From assembly GCA_963704335.1 (NCBI GenBank), contig OY969889.1:2108001-2172000 (forward strand): a DNA stretch of 64,000 nucleotides, in the 5' to 3' direction. The notes under the pieces are model-generated. The model had not been told where the DNA came from. It saw nothing but the letters and a program-made list of their open reading frames with translations, and did not search any database. This stretch comes from PALSA-612 sp963704335 (GTDB taxonomy: Bacteria; Actinomycetota; Thermoleophilia; Gaiellales; Gaiellaceae). The position numbers and the translations under genes were made by a program. Numbering within the stretch: position 1 is the stretch's first letter; each line of letters begins with the position of its first letter. Below, piece after piece: positions 33,882-41,282 of the stretch.

Positions 33882-34696
33882 GCGGGAACCACTCTACGAT
33901 TCGCACGAGGTGGCTTGACGGTTCGGTCCGGTGGCGTCTCGCTGTCCGGTCGCGGCCGGCGGCGAACGAGCTGAGGGACGAAGCCCGCCGGCAGCTCGAG
34001 GTCGTGAGCATGGAGCAGCGCCCTGTCGGAGAGCATGGTCTCGGTTGCTGCGTCTCCGACGACGCGACCGCTCGCCAACAGCACGGCACGTTCGCAAAGC
34101 TCGGCGGCGAACGGCAGATCGTGCGTGACGACGATCATCGTGCAGTCGATGGCTGCGAGAACGTCGATCAGCTCGCGCCGTGAACGCGGGTCGAGGTTGG
34201 CCGATGGCTCGTCGAGGACGAGCAGCTGCGGCCGCATAGCGAGGACGGTGGCGATTGCGACCCGACGCCGTTCGCCCATCGACAGCTGGTGCGGAGCTCG
34301 TTCTGCAGCACCGGCCATGCGCACCGTGGCCAGGGCCTCGTCGACACGTGCCAGTGCCGCTTCCGAGCCGAGACCGAGGTTGAGCGGCCCGAACGCCACG
34401 TCCTCGCGGACCGTGGGCATGAACAGCTGGTCATCGGGGTCCTGAAAGACGATGCCCACGTGTGCGCGCAGGTCGCGCACCGTGGCGTCGGTCACCACGA
34501 TGCCCGCCACCTCCAGCGAGCCTTCTCCTCGCAGGAGACCGTTGAGCTGGAAGGCGAGGGTTGTCTTGCCGGCGCCGTTCGGGCCGAGGAGTGCTACACG
34601 CTCGCCGTGCTCCACCTGGAGGTCCACGCCGTCGAGCGCAGGATGGCCGTTCGGGTATCGGTAGCGAAGTCCCGCGATGCGAACCGCGCAGCTCAT
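33854..34696 (-). CDS. cbiO: cobalt/nickel ABC transporter ATPase (CbiO-type ECF ATPase)
   Basis: 280 residues. Walker A is LLGPNGAGKTTLAFQLNGLL, the Q-loop region is IVFQDPDDQLF as in ECF ATPases, the signature is LSMGERRRVAIA and Walker B is LLVLDEPSANLDP. VTHDLPFAAELCER gives the switch histidine. It should energise CbiM/CbiQ-mediated uptake of Co or Ni. The C-terminal tail after residue 240 is long and basic (RRRPRPDSETPPDR). It overlaps cbiQ by 4 bp and the anti-sigma gene by 28 bp. Confidence 0.92.
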   Translation of the reverse strand: MSCAVRIAGLRYRYPNGHPALDGVDLQVEHGERVALLGPNGAGKTTLAFQLNGLLRGEGSLEVAGIVVTDATVRDLRAHVGIVFQDPDDQLFMPTVREDVAFGPLNLGLGSEAALARVDEALATVRMAGAAERAPHQLSMGERRRVAIATVLAMRPQLLVLDEPSANLDPRSRRELIDVLAAIDCTMIVVTHDLPFAAELCERAVLLASGRVVGDAATETMLSDRALLHAHDLELPAGFVPQLVRRRPRPDSETPPDRTVKPPRANRRVVPACLTTPTTS

Positions 34697-35472
34697 GCGA
34701 GGCCCTGCCCGATGCGGAAGGGCAAGAGGGCAACGACGACGAGGGCGACGAACACCGCGTCGGCACGTGCGAAGCGCGGCGAGTCGAGTCGTGGCATCGA
34801 GCCGTCGAACCCTCGGGCGAGCATGGCGAGGTACACGCGCTCGCCGCGGGCGTGCGCCCTGAGGAACAGCGCCGATGCCACACGGCCGATCGGGGCAGCC
34901 TGCATGGCGTGGCGAGGGCGAAAGGCGCGCGCTGCCAGCGCCGCCCGCATCGTGTGAACCTCGTCGACGATTACGAACACGTAGCGGTACGTGAAGGCGG
35001 CGATCAGGACGAAGAGCTTCGGCACGCGCATCGACTCGAGCGCCGAGAGGACGCTCGGGAAGGCAGTCGTTGCGCCGAGCAGGACAGCGCTGACGACACC
35101 GATGATCGCCTTTGCCGACACAGACGCAAGGGTCTCGAGACCTTCCACCGACAGCGCGAACGGCCCGACGTCGACGGTCTCACCCCCACGGAAGAAGGGG
35201 AGGAAGGCGGCGACGAAGAGGATCGGCGGCAAGATCAGGCGTGCACGCTGCCAGATGACCTTCGGCCCGACACGGGCGACGGTAGCGAGCGCGGCGAGCA
35301 CGAGCGCGCAGGCGATCCAGACGGGCCAGGCGTCGATCGGCGTCGACACCGCGACGAGGGTGATGCCGAGAAAGCCGATCACCTTTGCGCGCGGATCACG
35401 GCTGTGGACGGGGCTCGCGGTGTCTCCCGCGAGCCCCGTCGATCCGACAGCGTGGTTGCAGAATGCGCTCAC
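34693..35472 (-). CDS. cbiQ: cobalt/nickel ECF transporter transmembrane protein CbiQ
   Basis: 259 residues with about five or six membrane helices (VIGFLGITLVAVSTPIDAW, LPPILFVAAFLPFF, LFVLIAAFTYRYVFVIVDE). The T-component signature SMRVPKLFVLIAAFTYRYVF precedes RAALAARAFRPRH, an A-R-G-like coupling helix pair that contacts the ATPase. It is the energy-coupling T-component for CbiM. It overlaps cbiO and the PDGLE gene by 4 bp each, so the four transporter genes are translationally coupled. Confidence 0.88.
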   Translation of the reverse strand: MSAFCNHAVGSTGLAGDTASPVHSRDPRAKVIGFLGITLVAVSTPIDAWPVWIACALVLAALATVARVGPKVIWQRARLILPPILFVAAFLPFFRGGETVDVGPFALSVEGLETLASVSAKAIIGVVSAVLLGATTAFPSVLSALESMRVPKLFVLIAAFTYRYVFVIVDEVHTMRAALAARAFRPRHAMQAAPIGRVASALFLRAHARGERVYLAMLARGFDGSMPRLDSPRFARADAVFVALVVVALLPFRIGQGLA

Positions 35473-35801
35473 GCGCCCGCCTGGACGGGAAGGCGACGCT
35501 GCGAGCGACGGCGGAAGAGCCAGCCAATGCCCGCCGCGACCGCGAACACCGCGAGTACTCCGACGAAGCCGGCGAGACCCGTCGCGATACGCTCGTCGCC
35601 GACGCCCGGGAACACGTAGTCCGGAATCGGCGAGTCGTCCTGGATGGCGTTCAGGCGAGCGTCGTCGAGGAAGCCCTTCGTCTCGGCGACCTTCTCCAGC
35701 CCGTCCGGCGACGGCGATGCGTAAGGCGAGGCCGCGAAGGCCAGCCCCACCGCGAGCGCGAGGCCGAGGATCGTGAATAGTGTGATCGAAATGCGACGCA
35801 T
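35469..35801 (-). CDS. PDGLE-domain protein (CbiN-like accessory of the metal transporter)
   Basis: 110 residues from ATG 35801. A signal-anchor (ISITLFTILGLALAVGLAFAAS) is followed by SPSPDGLEKVAETKGF, the PDGLE motif, and a second membrane helix near residues 75-98 before a basic tail (RRRSQRRL). Two helices around a short loop resemble CbiN, the small partner that opens CbiM for metal entry. Its ATG lies one base after the cbiM stop, with AGAGGAG before it. Confidence 0.88.
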   Translation of the reverse strand: MRRISITLFTILGLALAVGLAFAASPYASPSPDGLEKVAETKGFLDDARLNAIQDDSPIPDYVFPGVGDERIATGLAGFVGVLAVFAVAAGIGWLFRRRSQRRLPVQAGA

Positions 35802-35802
35802 C

Positions 35803-36513
35803 TCAGGCTCCTCTCGGGGTGGTAAGGGCAGGTGCAGGTAGGGCCATCTCGGCGGGAGCGAGGTCCCGGACGGCGATGAGGTCGGGTCGCGTGGCCAGCA
35901 CGGCGCCCACTGCTGCAACCGTGATCACCGCCTCGCCGATGCCGATCAGCGCATGGACACCCAGCATCGCCGGGAGCACGGTTGTCAGCGGCACGGTGCC
36001 CGACAGCGCGAGCAGGACCGACGTCGCGCCCGCGCCTGTCATCACCGCAAGCCAGGCGCCGGCTCCAGTGATCGCCAGGAATGCCGTTCGGCTCTTCGGC
36101 AGAACGTCCCGTGTCCAGAGCATGAGGTAGCCGACGACGAGCGCGCCGATCACGCCCATGCACAGGATGTTGGCGCCGAGCGCGAGAATCCCGCCGTCTG
36201 CGAACAGGAACGCCTGGATCGTGAGCACGACCGCCATGGCCACGCAGGCGACCCACGGGCCGAGCAGGATGGCCGCCAGCGCCGCGCCGAGCAGGTGGCC
36301 GCTCGTGCCGCCCGCGACGGGGAAGTTGAGCATCTGGACGGCGAAGATGAACGCTGCGGTCACGCCGAGCAGCGGGATGCGCGGCTCGATCAGCTCGGCA
36401 GTGGACCGTCGCAGCCCGATCGCCACGGCCGCGATGGTGGGGATCCAGCAGAGCGCCAGCACCTGGTTGGCGAGGAAGCCCTCCGGGATGTGCATTGCAA
36501 GTAGACCGATCAT
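35803..36513 (-). CDS. cbiM: cobalt/nickel substrate-binding membrane protein CbiM
   Basis: 236 residues from ATG 36513, preceded by AAGGAGGT 5 nt upstream, which decides the start. The mature N-terminus MHIPEGFLANQVLALCW carries the conserved His that binds the metal; the earlier residues MIGLLA are short. Six or so helices follow, with FPVAGGTSGHLLGAALAAIL as the family core (GTSGH). CbiM captures Co or Ni for the CbiQ/CbiO module. It overlaps the Fur-type gene upstream by 4 bp. Metal choice (Co or Ni) is not certain. Confidence 0.93.
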   Translation of the reverse strand: MIGLLAMHIPEGFLANQVLALCWIPTIAAVAIGLRRSTAELIEPRIPLLGVTAAFIFAVQMLNFPVAGGTSGHLLGAALAAILLGPWVACVAMAVVLTIQAFLFADGGILALGANILCMGVIGALVVGYLMLWTRDVLPKSRTAFLAITGAGAWLAVMTGAGATSVLLALSGTVPLTTVLPAMLGVHALIGIGEAVITVAAVGAVLATRPDLIAVRDLAPAEMALPAPALTTPRGA

Positions 36514-36989
36514 CGAATACCTCCTTCGTCGATCTCGGCTCTGCATACGGGGCAGAGGCCGGTAAGGGGGAAGTGGGTGAAACGGGGCTCATGACCGGAC
36601 GCCGAGCGGATCGCCGTTCGGATCTCCTCGGCACCCGCCGCTGACAGCTGCGCGACATCACCGCAGGCGTCGCAGATGACGTATCCGGTGTCCTGCTCGG
36701 ACGTGAGCGCGTAGAGGCCAGGCCCGTGCCCGAGATGTACGTGGCGGACGACGCCGAGCTCCTCGAGCGTCTCGAGGTTGCGATAGACGGAGGTCAGGTC
36801 GAGCGCAGATGAGCCGCCGACACCGCCGGCGATCTCCTCCGCGGAGACCGGACGGTTCTCGGCAAAGAGCACCTCGAGCAGGACCCGCCGGGATGTGGAG
36901 ACGCGCAGCCCACGCTGCCTGAGCGCTGCCGTCGCCTCGTCGAGGCCGGCCACGGCGAGCGGTGGTGTGGTGGAGCGTGCAACCGTCAT
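36510..36989 (-). CDS. Fur-family metal-dependent regulator
   Basis: 159 residues from ATG 36989. Residues 15-80 are a winged helix (LRVSTSRRVLLEVLFAENRPVSAEEI, SVYRNLETLEELGVV). CDACGD and CPVCRA are the two CxxC pairs of the structural zinc. The histidine-rich HHxH stretch that normally precedes the first CxxC is replaced by SEQDTGYVIC, so the usual sensing site is altered. A perfect 8-bp palindrome lies just upstream. It is co-transcribed with cbiM and may control metal uptake. A TTG at 37037 is an alternative start. Confidence 0.85.
   Translation of the reverse strand: MTVARSTTPPLAVAGLDEATAALRQRGLRVSTSRRVLLEVLFAENRPVSAEEIAGGVGGSSALDLTSVYRNLETLEELGVVRHVHLGHGPGLYALTSEQDTGYVICDACGDVAQLSAAGAEEIRTAIRSASGHEPRFTHFPLTGLCPVCRAEIDEGGIR
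36519..36526 (-). promoter_or_regulatory. Shine-Dalgarno sequence deciding the cbiM start
   Basis: AAGGAGGT lies 5 nt before ATG 36513, inside the end of the Fur-type gene. Confidence 0.7.
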
Positions 36990-37004
36990 CGCGGGGTATT
37001 CGCA

Positions 37005-37024
37005 CGAACCGCTAATGCGGTTCG
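37005..37024. promoter_or_regulatory. palindrome upstream of the Fur-type gene (candidate operator)
   Basis: CGAACCGC and GCGGTTCG form a perfect 8-bp inverted repeat around TAAT, 16 bp before the preferred ATG. A second small palindrome, GCAATTGC, is at 37027-37034. The site lies between the NicO-type gene and the Fur-type gene, where an autoregulatory operator would be expected. Confidence 0.55.
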
Positions 37025-37048
37025 GTCGCAATTGCAAAGGGATCGCCG

Positions 37049-38381
37049 TTAGCCGATGCTCGGCAAGGCGCGCGCGGTCATCACGACACCGGCGACGAGG
37101 ATGGCGACGGCACTCACGGCGGGCAGTGCCTGCACGAGCCGTCCGTTGAAGCTCTTGCGGCGGAAGACACCTCTAGCGAGAACCGCGACGAGGCCGATGG
37201 CCGTGATCGTGAGCGCGAGGCCGATGCTGAACGCGAGCACGAGCGCGAGACCGAAGGCCGTCCGATGCAGAGAGATCGCCGCCAGCAGCACGACGAGGGC
37301 GGACGGGCACGGCAGCAGGCCGCCTGAGACTCCGACCGCGAAGAGTGAGCGCATCGAGAGGTCGTGATCGTGGTCATGGGAGTGGGAGTGACCGTGATCG
37401 TGGTGATGGTGTGCCCGTGCTTGTGGGCACGCCGGTGCGACAGTCGCGCGCGAAGCACGGCGACTCCGATCGCGACCACCATCAGCCCGGCAGAGAGGTT
37501 GAGCCACGGGTAGAGGTCTTCCGGGACGATGAACTCCGAGAGCAGCAGCGTGACCGCGCCCAGCGCGAACACTCCCGCCGTGTGCGTCACCGTGACGATG
37601 CCGCCGAGGTACGCGGCGTGGCGCACGGTTCCGCGCTGGCCGATGAGGTAGGCGGCGACGATCGACTTGCCGTGGCCGGGGCCAAGCGCGTGTGCGGCGC
37701 CCCAGAAGAGCGCGAGGGCGAGGGCCAGGAGGATGCCGGTCAGCGCCGAGGTCGCGCGTGACGAGCGACTCGAAGCCCGAGCCGTGCTCCTCTTCGAGCG
37801 GCGCAGTGAGCTGCGGCGGCGTGCCAGGCGCGTCGCCCGGCTCGACCCTTGCGCGCGCCTGCGTGACGGCGAGCGGGCTCGAGAGCCCGTCCTCGGGATA
37901 GGCGCGCAGCTGTCGCGACGGGCTGATCGCCGGCGCGGTCGACGACGCGATGCGCGCGCCGCCAGCGGCCGAGACAATGACTTCCTTCCAGCCGAGGCGG
38001 ACCGGCGTAGGTCTCGTCGCGCAGCTCCACGGACGAAGCGTCACGGAGCCGCGGCCCGGCGAGCACGAGCTCGAGCCGAGTCGTCGGTAGGCCGCCTGCG
38101 CCGTCCGGCATCTCCAGGCGCTGGCGGATGGGCCTGAGCGTCGCGCGCTTGCCGTCTACCGTCAGCACGAGCTGCCGGCTCAGCGAGGCGACGTCGATCC
38201 GGCCGCCCTGGAGCGTCGGGATCTCCGCCATGTCGAGGACGTAGTGCACGTAGACACGGTCTCCCGACACGACGGCGGAGCTCGAGTGGTTGATCGTGAA
38301 GTTGCCGAGCGGGTGGGCGGACGCGATCGCCGGCAGGGCGAGGGCTGCGAGGACCGCGGCGAGGAGGGGGAGCCGCCTCAT
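37049..38381 (-). pseudogene. NicO-type nickel/cobalt transporter with secreted N-terminal domain, frameshifted
   Basis: Starting at ATG 38381 the frame gives a signal peptide and AHPLGNFTINHSSSAVV, the N-terminal domain seen before NicO transporters. The frame then changes near 38000 (one extra base), near 37755 (two bases missing in a GC run) and near 37411 (one base missing in a CAC run). Pieces in three frames join to a NicO-type protein: HALGPGHGKSIVAAYLIGQRG, a His-rich loop (HGHSHSHDHDHD) and GGLLPCPSALVVLL. It should export or import Ni/Co. It overlaps the TPR gene by 4 bp. Confidence 0.75.
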
Positions 38382-39699
38382 CGTGCGTACCTCGCCGCTA
38401 CCGGCGACCACAGTCGGAGAGAACGCGGGGTTGAGGTCGAGCGCCCGGCGTCAGCCAGCGCTTGGCTGCGACGCCGTCGCCGAGGCAGCGCTCGATCATC
38501 CCGCGGTGGAAGAACTTCAGCGAGTCCTGAGTCCGGAGGCGGAGCGCAAGCTTCGAGTAGCGCTTCGCCTCCACACAGCGTCCGCTGCGAGCGAGGCCCC
38601 ACGCCGCGACGTCGGCCGCGTCGATCGACGGCCTGGCAGCGGTAGGCGGCGAGCGCCTGGTTCGTCGCTGCCGCCAGCCCGCGGTCGTGGTCGATGCGGA
38701 ACAGGGCCAGCTCGAGATCGGTGTTGACGCCGCTCGCCCGCTGGACGCGGTCGATGGCGTCGACGACGGAGTACTGGCGGGCGGCCGCTCTTGGCCGGCC
38801 GGCCCTCTGCAGGAGGTCACCGAGAGTGGCGACGTACTGAGGCAGGGGCACGGCCGCGACCGCCCGTCGTTTCGAGGGAGATCGCCCGGGACAGCCGCCC
38901 GCGAGCGGCCTCGACAGAGGCGAGGCCGTCGAAAGCGGCTGCGTATCCCGGGGACATGGGCGAGCGCGATGCGGAACTGCCGCTCCGCGCTCGTCGGGTC
39001 GCCTCCCGAATTGAAGAGCTTGCCGAGCTGCAGCGCCGTCCAGGCCGCCGCTTCGGAGCCGGGCACGGCGGTCTCGGCTGCCAGCCGCATGGCCGCGACG
39101 GCGCCGGGACGATCGCCGAGCAGCTCCCGCGCGTACGACACGCGTGCGTACGCTGCAAGGCCCGGCTTGAGGCGCGCCAGCTGGTCGAAGGTCGCGAAAG
39201 CCTCGCGGTAGCGGCCGAGCTCGACGAGCGCGTCGCCGATGGCGCCGAGCGTCCGCGCCTCGGTGGGCGCCAGGGCTCGAGCACGGCGCGCGAGCACGAG
39301 CGCCTCGCCAAAGTCATGGCGAGAGAGCGCGAGCGAGGCGAGACCAGAGAACGCAACGGCGTTCTCCTCGTCGAGCTCGACCGCCCGGCGAAGCACCGTT
39401 TCCGCCCGCGGGTAGTAGGCCGAGTCGCCGGTCTCTCGTGCGCGCTGCTGGTAGGCGAGCCCGAGCAAGGCGTGAGTAGCCGCGTCGTCCGGGCTCTGCC
39501 GGATCTGCTGCTGGAGGCGAAGAACGAGTGACCCGGCGTTCTGCGCAGACGAGAACGCCGGGTCGAAGGCCGCCGCCACGCGCTCGGCCGGAAGGGCCGA
39601 CGCTCCCGCGGAAGGCGACTCCCGCAGCACGCCGCCGAAGAGCACGAACGCCCCGGCGGCGAGGAGAGTGGCGGTGGCTATGAGGATCGTGTGTCGCAT
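38378..39699 (-). pseudogene. TPR-repeat protein, frameshifted
   Basis: The frame from ATG 39699 encodes a membrane anchor (ILIATATLLAAGAFVLFGG) and TPR units (THALLGLAYQQRA, AVAFSGLASLALSRHDFGEAL, LGAIGDALVELGRYREAFATF). Near 38950 one extra G breaks it, and further shifts occur near 38875, 38637, 38440 and 38415. Joining pieces across frames gives a continuous TPR protein ending LWSPVAARYAR, whose stop overlaps the NicO ATG as ATGA. TPR proteins of this kind are seen beside DUF4331 genes; the role is unknown. Confidence 0.72.
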
Positions 39700-39709
39700 T
39701 GGAGGGAGG

Positions 39710-39743
39710 GGCGAGGGGAGGCACTGGGCCGCCTCCCCTCGCC
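39710..39743 (-). terminator. 13-bp perfect hairpin between the DUF4331 and TPR genes
   Basis: GGCGAGGGGAGGC and GCCTCCCCTCGCC pair perfectly around an 8-nt loop, 9 bp after the DUF4331 stop and 10 bp before the TPR ATG. Without a T-run it may be a partial terminator or an mRNA-protecting stem that favours DUF4331 over downstream genes. Confidence 0.55.
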
Positions 39744-39752
39744 GGAAGAGAC

Positions 39753-41057
39753 CTATGGCTTCTGCAGTCCCTTCGAGTTGGCGAAGCCCTCGGCCGGGTT
39801 CGCCTGGTACGGGAACGCGCGGAGGTTCGCCACGTCACCCGAGTTGACGCCGTCGCCGAGCGGCAGCTTCGTGCCCTTCAGGAATCCGGCCACGGCCTGC
39901 TCCGCGATGTCGATCACGTCATCGCCGAGCCGGCGCCCGTTCGGCCAGCCCTGGTTGTCGCCGCCGAGCACGCCCATGCGGCTGACCTTGCCGGCCGGTG
40001 TCACCGGGACGGCCAGGTTGATCCGCAGCATGTCCGCGGGCCTCGCGCCCGTGAACGTGACGTTGGGGATGCCGGTCAGCAGCACCGCCACCAGGTCGTC
40101 CCGCTTCGTCGCGGGGACGTCCAGCTTGTAGACGGTGTTGATCGTCGCTGCGAGCAGCGGGTCGGTGTAGTACTTCAGGTACTTCGCGTCCTGGGCCGGC
40201 TCACCACGGTTCCAGGCGTCCTTCAGCGAGGTCGGAATGATGACCTCGTTGATCAGCGGGTTGCCGAGGCGGGACACCTGCGTCCAGCCGCGGTTGAGCT
40301 TCCCGCCCACCGTGACGTTCCGGCGGTCGGTCGACGACCAGATGCCGATCGTGTGCCGTGCGTTGTCGAGGTGGCTGATCGGGATCTGCAGTGCGACGGA
40401 GTGGACGTTGTAGCCGGCGAAGAAGTCCTTGCCGCCGCCCTTGTTGCCCGTCGTCCCTGCCTTGCGGAAGCCGACCAGGTCGAAGATCGCTCCGATGTCA
40501 CCGAAGAACGCATCGTCACGCTGGCCGGCGAAGACCTTCACGCCGCCCGGCGCCGAGGCGATCGACTTGGCAACGGTCGCGTTGTAGTTCTTGACGCCGA
40601 GGAAGCCGAGCAGCCGCGGACCGATGTTGTTCGGCGGCGTCGTCCCCTTGGCGAAGGGGCGGCCGTTCCTCGTGGCCGTGAACGACTGCGTGGTGTTGCC
40701 GAGGAAGAGCGGGCCCGTAGCGGTCTTGAAGCGGAACGCGTACGTGATGTCCGCCCGGCCGTCCCCGGTCCGGTCGATCTTGATGTTGTAGCGGGCGCTG
40801 GGCGAGAACGTGTACCAGTTGGGGCCCGCGGCGGGGTCTTCGCCCGGGATCCAGTTGGACACGATCGTCAGGGTGTTGGGCTTGTCAGGGCTGCGGAACG
40901 CGTAGAGATCCGTGTTGTCCCCTGTCGGATCCTCGGCGATCAGCGGCGCCTCGCGGTGACTGGAAGCCGTCCCCTCGCCCGCGAGGTTGGGCCCGACCAG
41001 CACCGCCGCCACGGCCGCCGCGGTGATACCGAAGGCGGCCAGTGCGTACTTGCGCAT
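39753..41057 (-). CDS. secreted DUF4331 family protein
   Basis: 434 residues from ATG 41057, with AAAGGAG 7 nt upstream. A signal peptide covers residues 1-30 (KYALAAFGITAAAVAAVLVG), and the mature protein starts with ASSHREAPLIAEDPTGDNTD, the DUF4331 hallmark. Further family text includes YAFRSPDKPNTLTIVSNWIP and SALQIP-like VHSVALQIPISHL. DUF4331 proteins are extracytoplasmic and of unknown function. It is the first gene of the unit containing TPR, NicO, Fur, CbiMNQO and sigma genes, which suggests a metal-linked role. Confidence 0.9.
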   Translation of the reverse strand: MRKYALAAFGITAAAVAAVLVGPNLAGEGTASSHREAPLIAEDPTGDNTDLYAFRSPDKPNTLTIVSNWIPGEDPAAGPNWYTFSPSARYNIKIDRTGDGRADITYAFRFKTATGPLFLGNTTQSFTATRNGRPFAKGTTPPNNIGPRLLGFLGVKNYNATVAKSIASAPGGVKVFAGQRDDAFFGDIGAIFDLVGFRKAGTTGNKGGGKDFFAGYNVHSVALQIPISHLDNARHTIGIWSSTDRRNVTVGGKLNRGWTQVSRLGNPLINEVIIPTSLKDAWNRGEPAQDAKYLKYYTDPLLAATINTVYKLDVPATKRDDLVAVLLTGIPNVTFTGARPADMLRINLAVPVTPAGKVSRMGVLGGDNQGWPNGRRLGDDVIDIAEQAVAGFLKGTKLPLGDGVNSGDVANLRAFPYQANPAEGFANSKGLQKP

Positions 41058-41064
41058 GCCAATG

Positions 41065-41071
41065 CTCCTTT
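41065..41071 (-). promoter_or_regulatory. Shine-Dalgarno sequence deciding the DUF4331 start
   Basis: AAAGGAG lies 7 nt before ATG 41057. An earlier in-frame start would add a basic segment before the signal peptide. Confidence 0.65.
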
Positions 41072-41129
41072 CGTTCGACGGCCGTCCGGGTCGGTTGTGC
41101 GGCCGTAGTCGAAAGGGCATTCGCTTGAG

Positions 41130-41154
41130 GCCCAGGTCCGGTTCGGACCTGGGC
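41130..41154. terminator. perfect 11-bp hairpin, first of three
   Basis: GCCCAGGTCCG and CGGACCTGGGC pair around GTT. It lies between the inserted membrane gene and the DUF4331 gene. Confidence 0.55.
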
Positions 41155-41155
41155 A

Positions 41156-41181
41156 GGACGGAAATCTCACGATTTCCGTCC
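41156..41181. terminator. perfect 11-bp hairpin, second of three
   Basis: GGACGGAAATC and GATTTCCGTCC pair around TCAC, one base after the first hairpin. The stem is AT-richer than the others. Confidence 0.55.
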
Positions 41182-41209
41182 GCGGGCGTTCTCCGAGTGG
41201 CGTGTGTGT

Positions 41210-41235
41210 GCCGCGGCCGCCATGTCGGCCGCGGC
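41210..41235. terminator. perfect 10-bp hairpin, third of three
   Basis: GCCGCGGCCG and CGGCCGCGGC pair around CCATGT. It lies 14 bp downstream of the TAA of a relic 3' end of the cyclic-DPG synthetase-type gene (41249), a normal distance for that gene's original terminator. Confidence 0.6.
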
Positions 41236-41248
41236 GGCGGGCTAGTGC

Positions 41249-41279
41249 TTAGACGAGCGCTTGCCGGGAGATGAGGCCG
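41249..41279 (-). repeat. relic 3' end of the cyclic-2,3-DPG synthetase-type gene (left direct repeat)
   Basis: On the minus strand this reads GGCCTCATCTCC then the codons for RQALV and a TAA stop, giving TGLISRQALV. The intact gene ends at 43262 with GLISQQALV and TAA. The two 31-bp stretches agree at 27 positions. This copy is not attached to any gene. Confidence 0.7.
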
Positions 41280-41282
41280 GTT

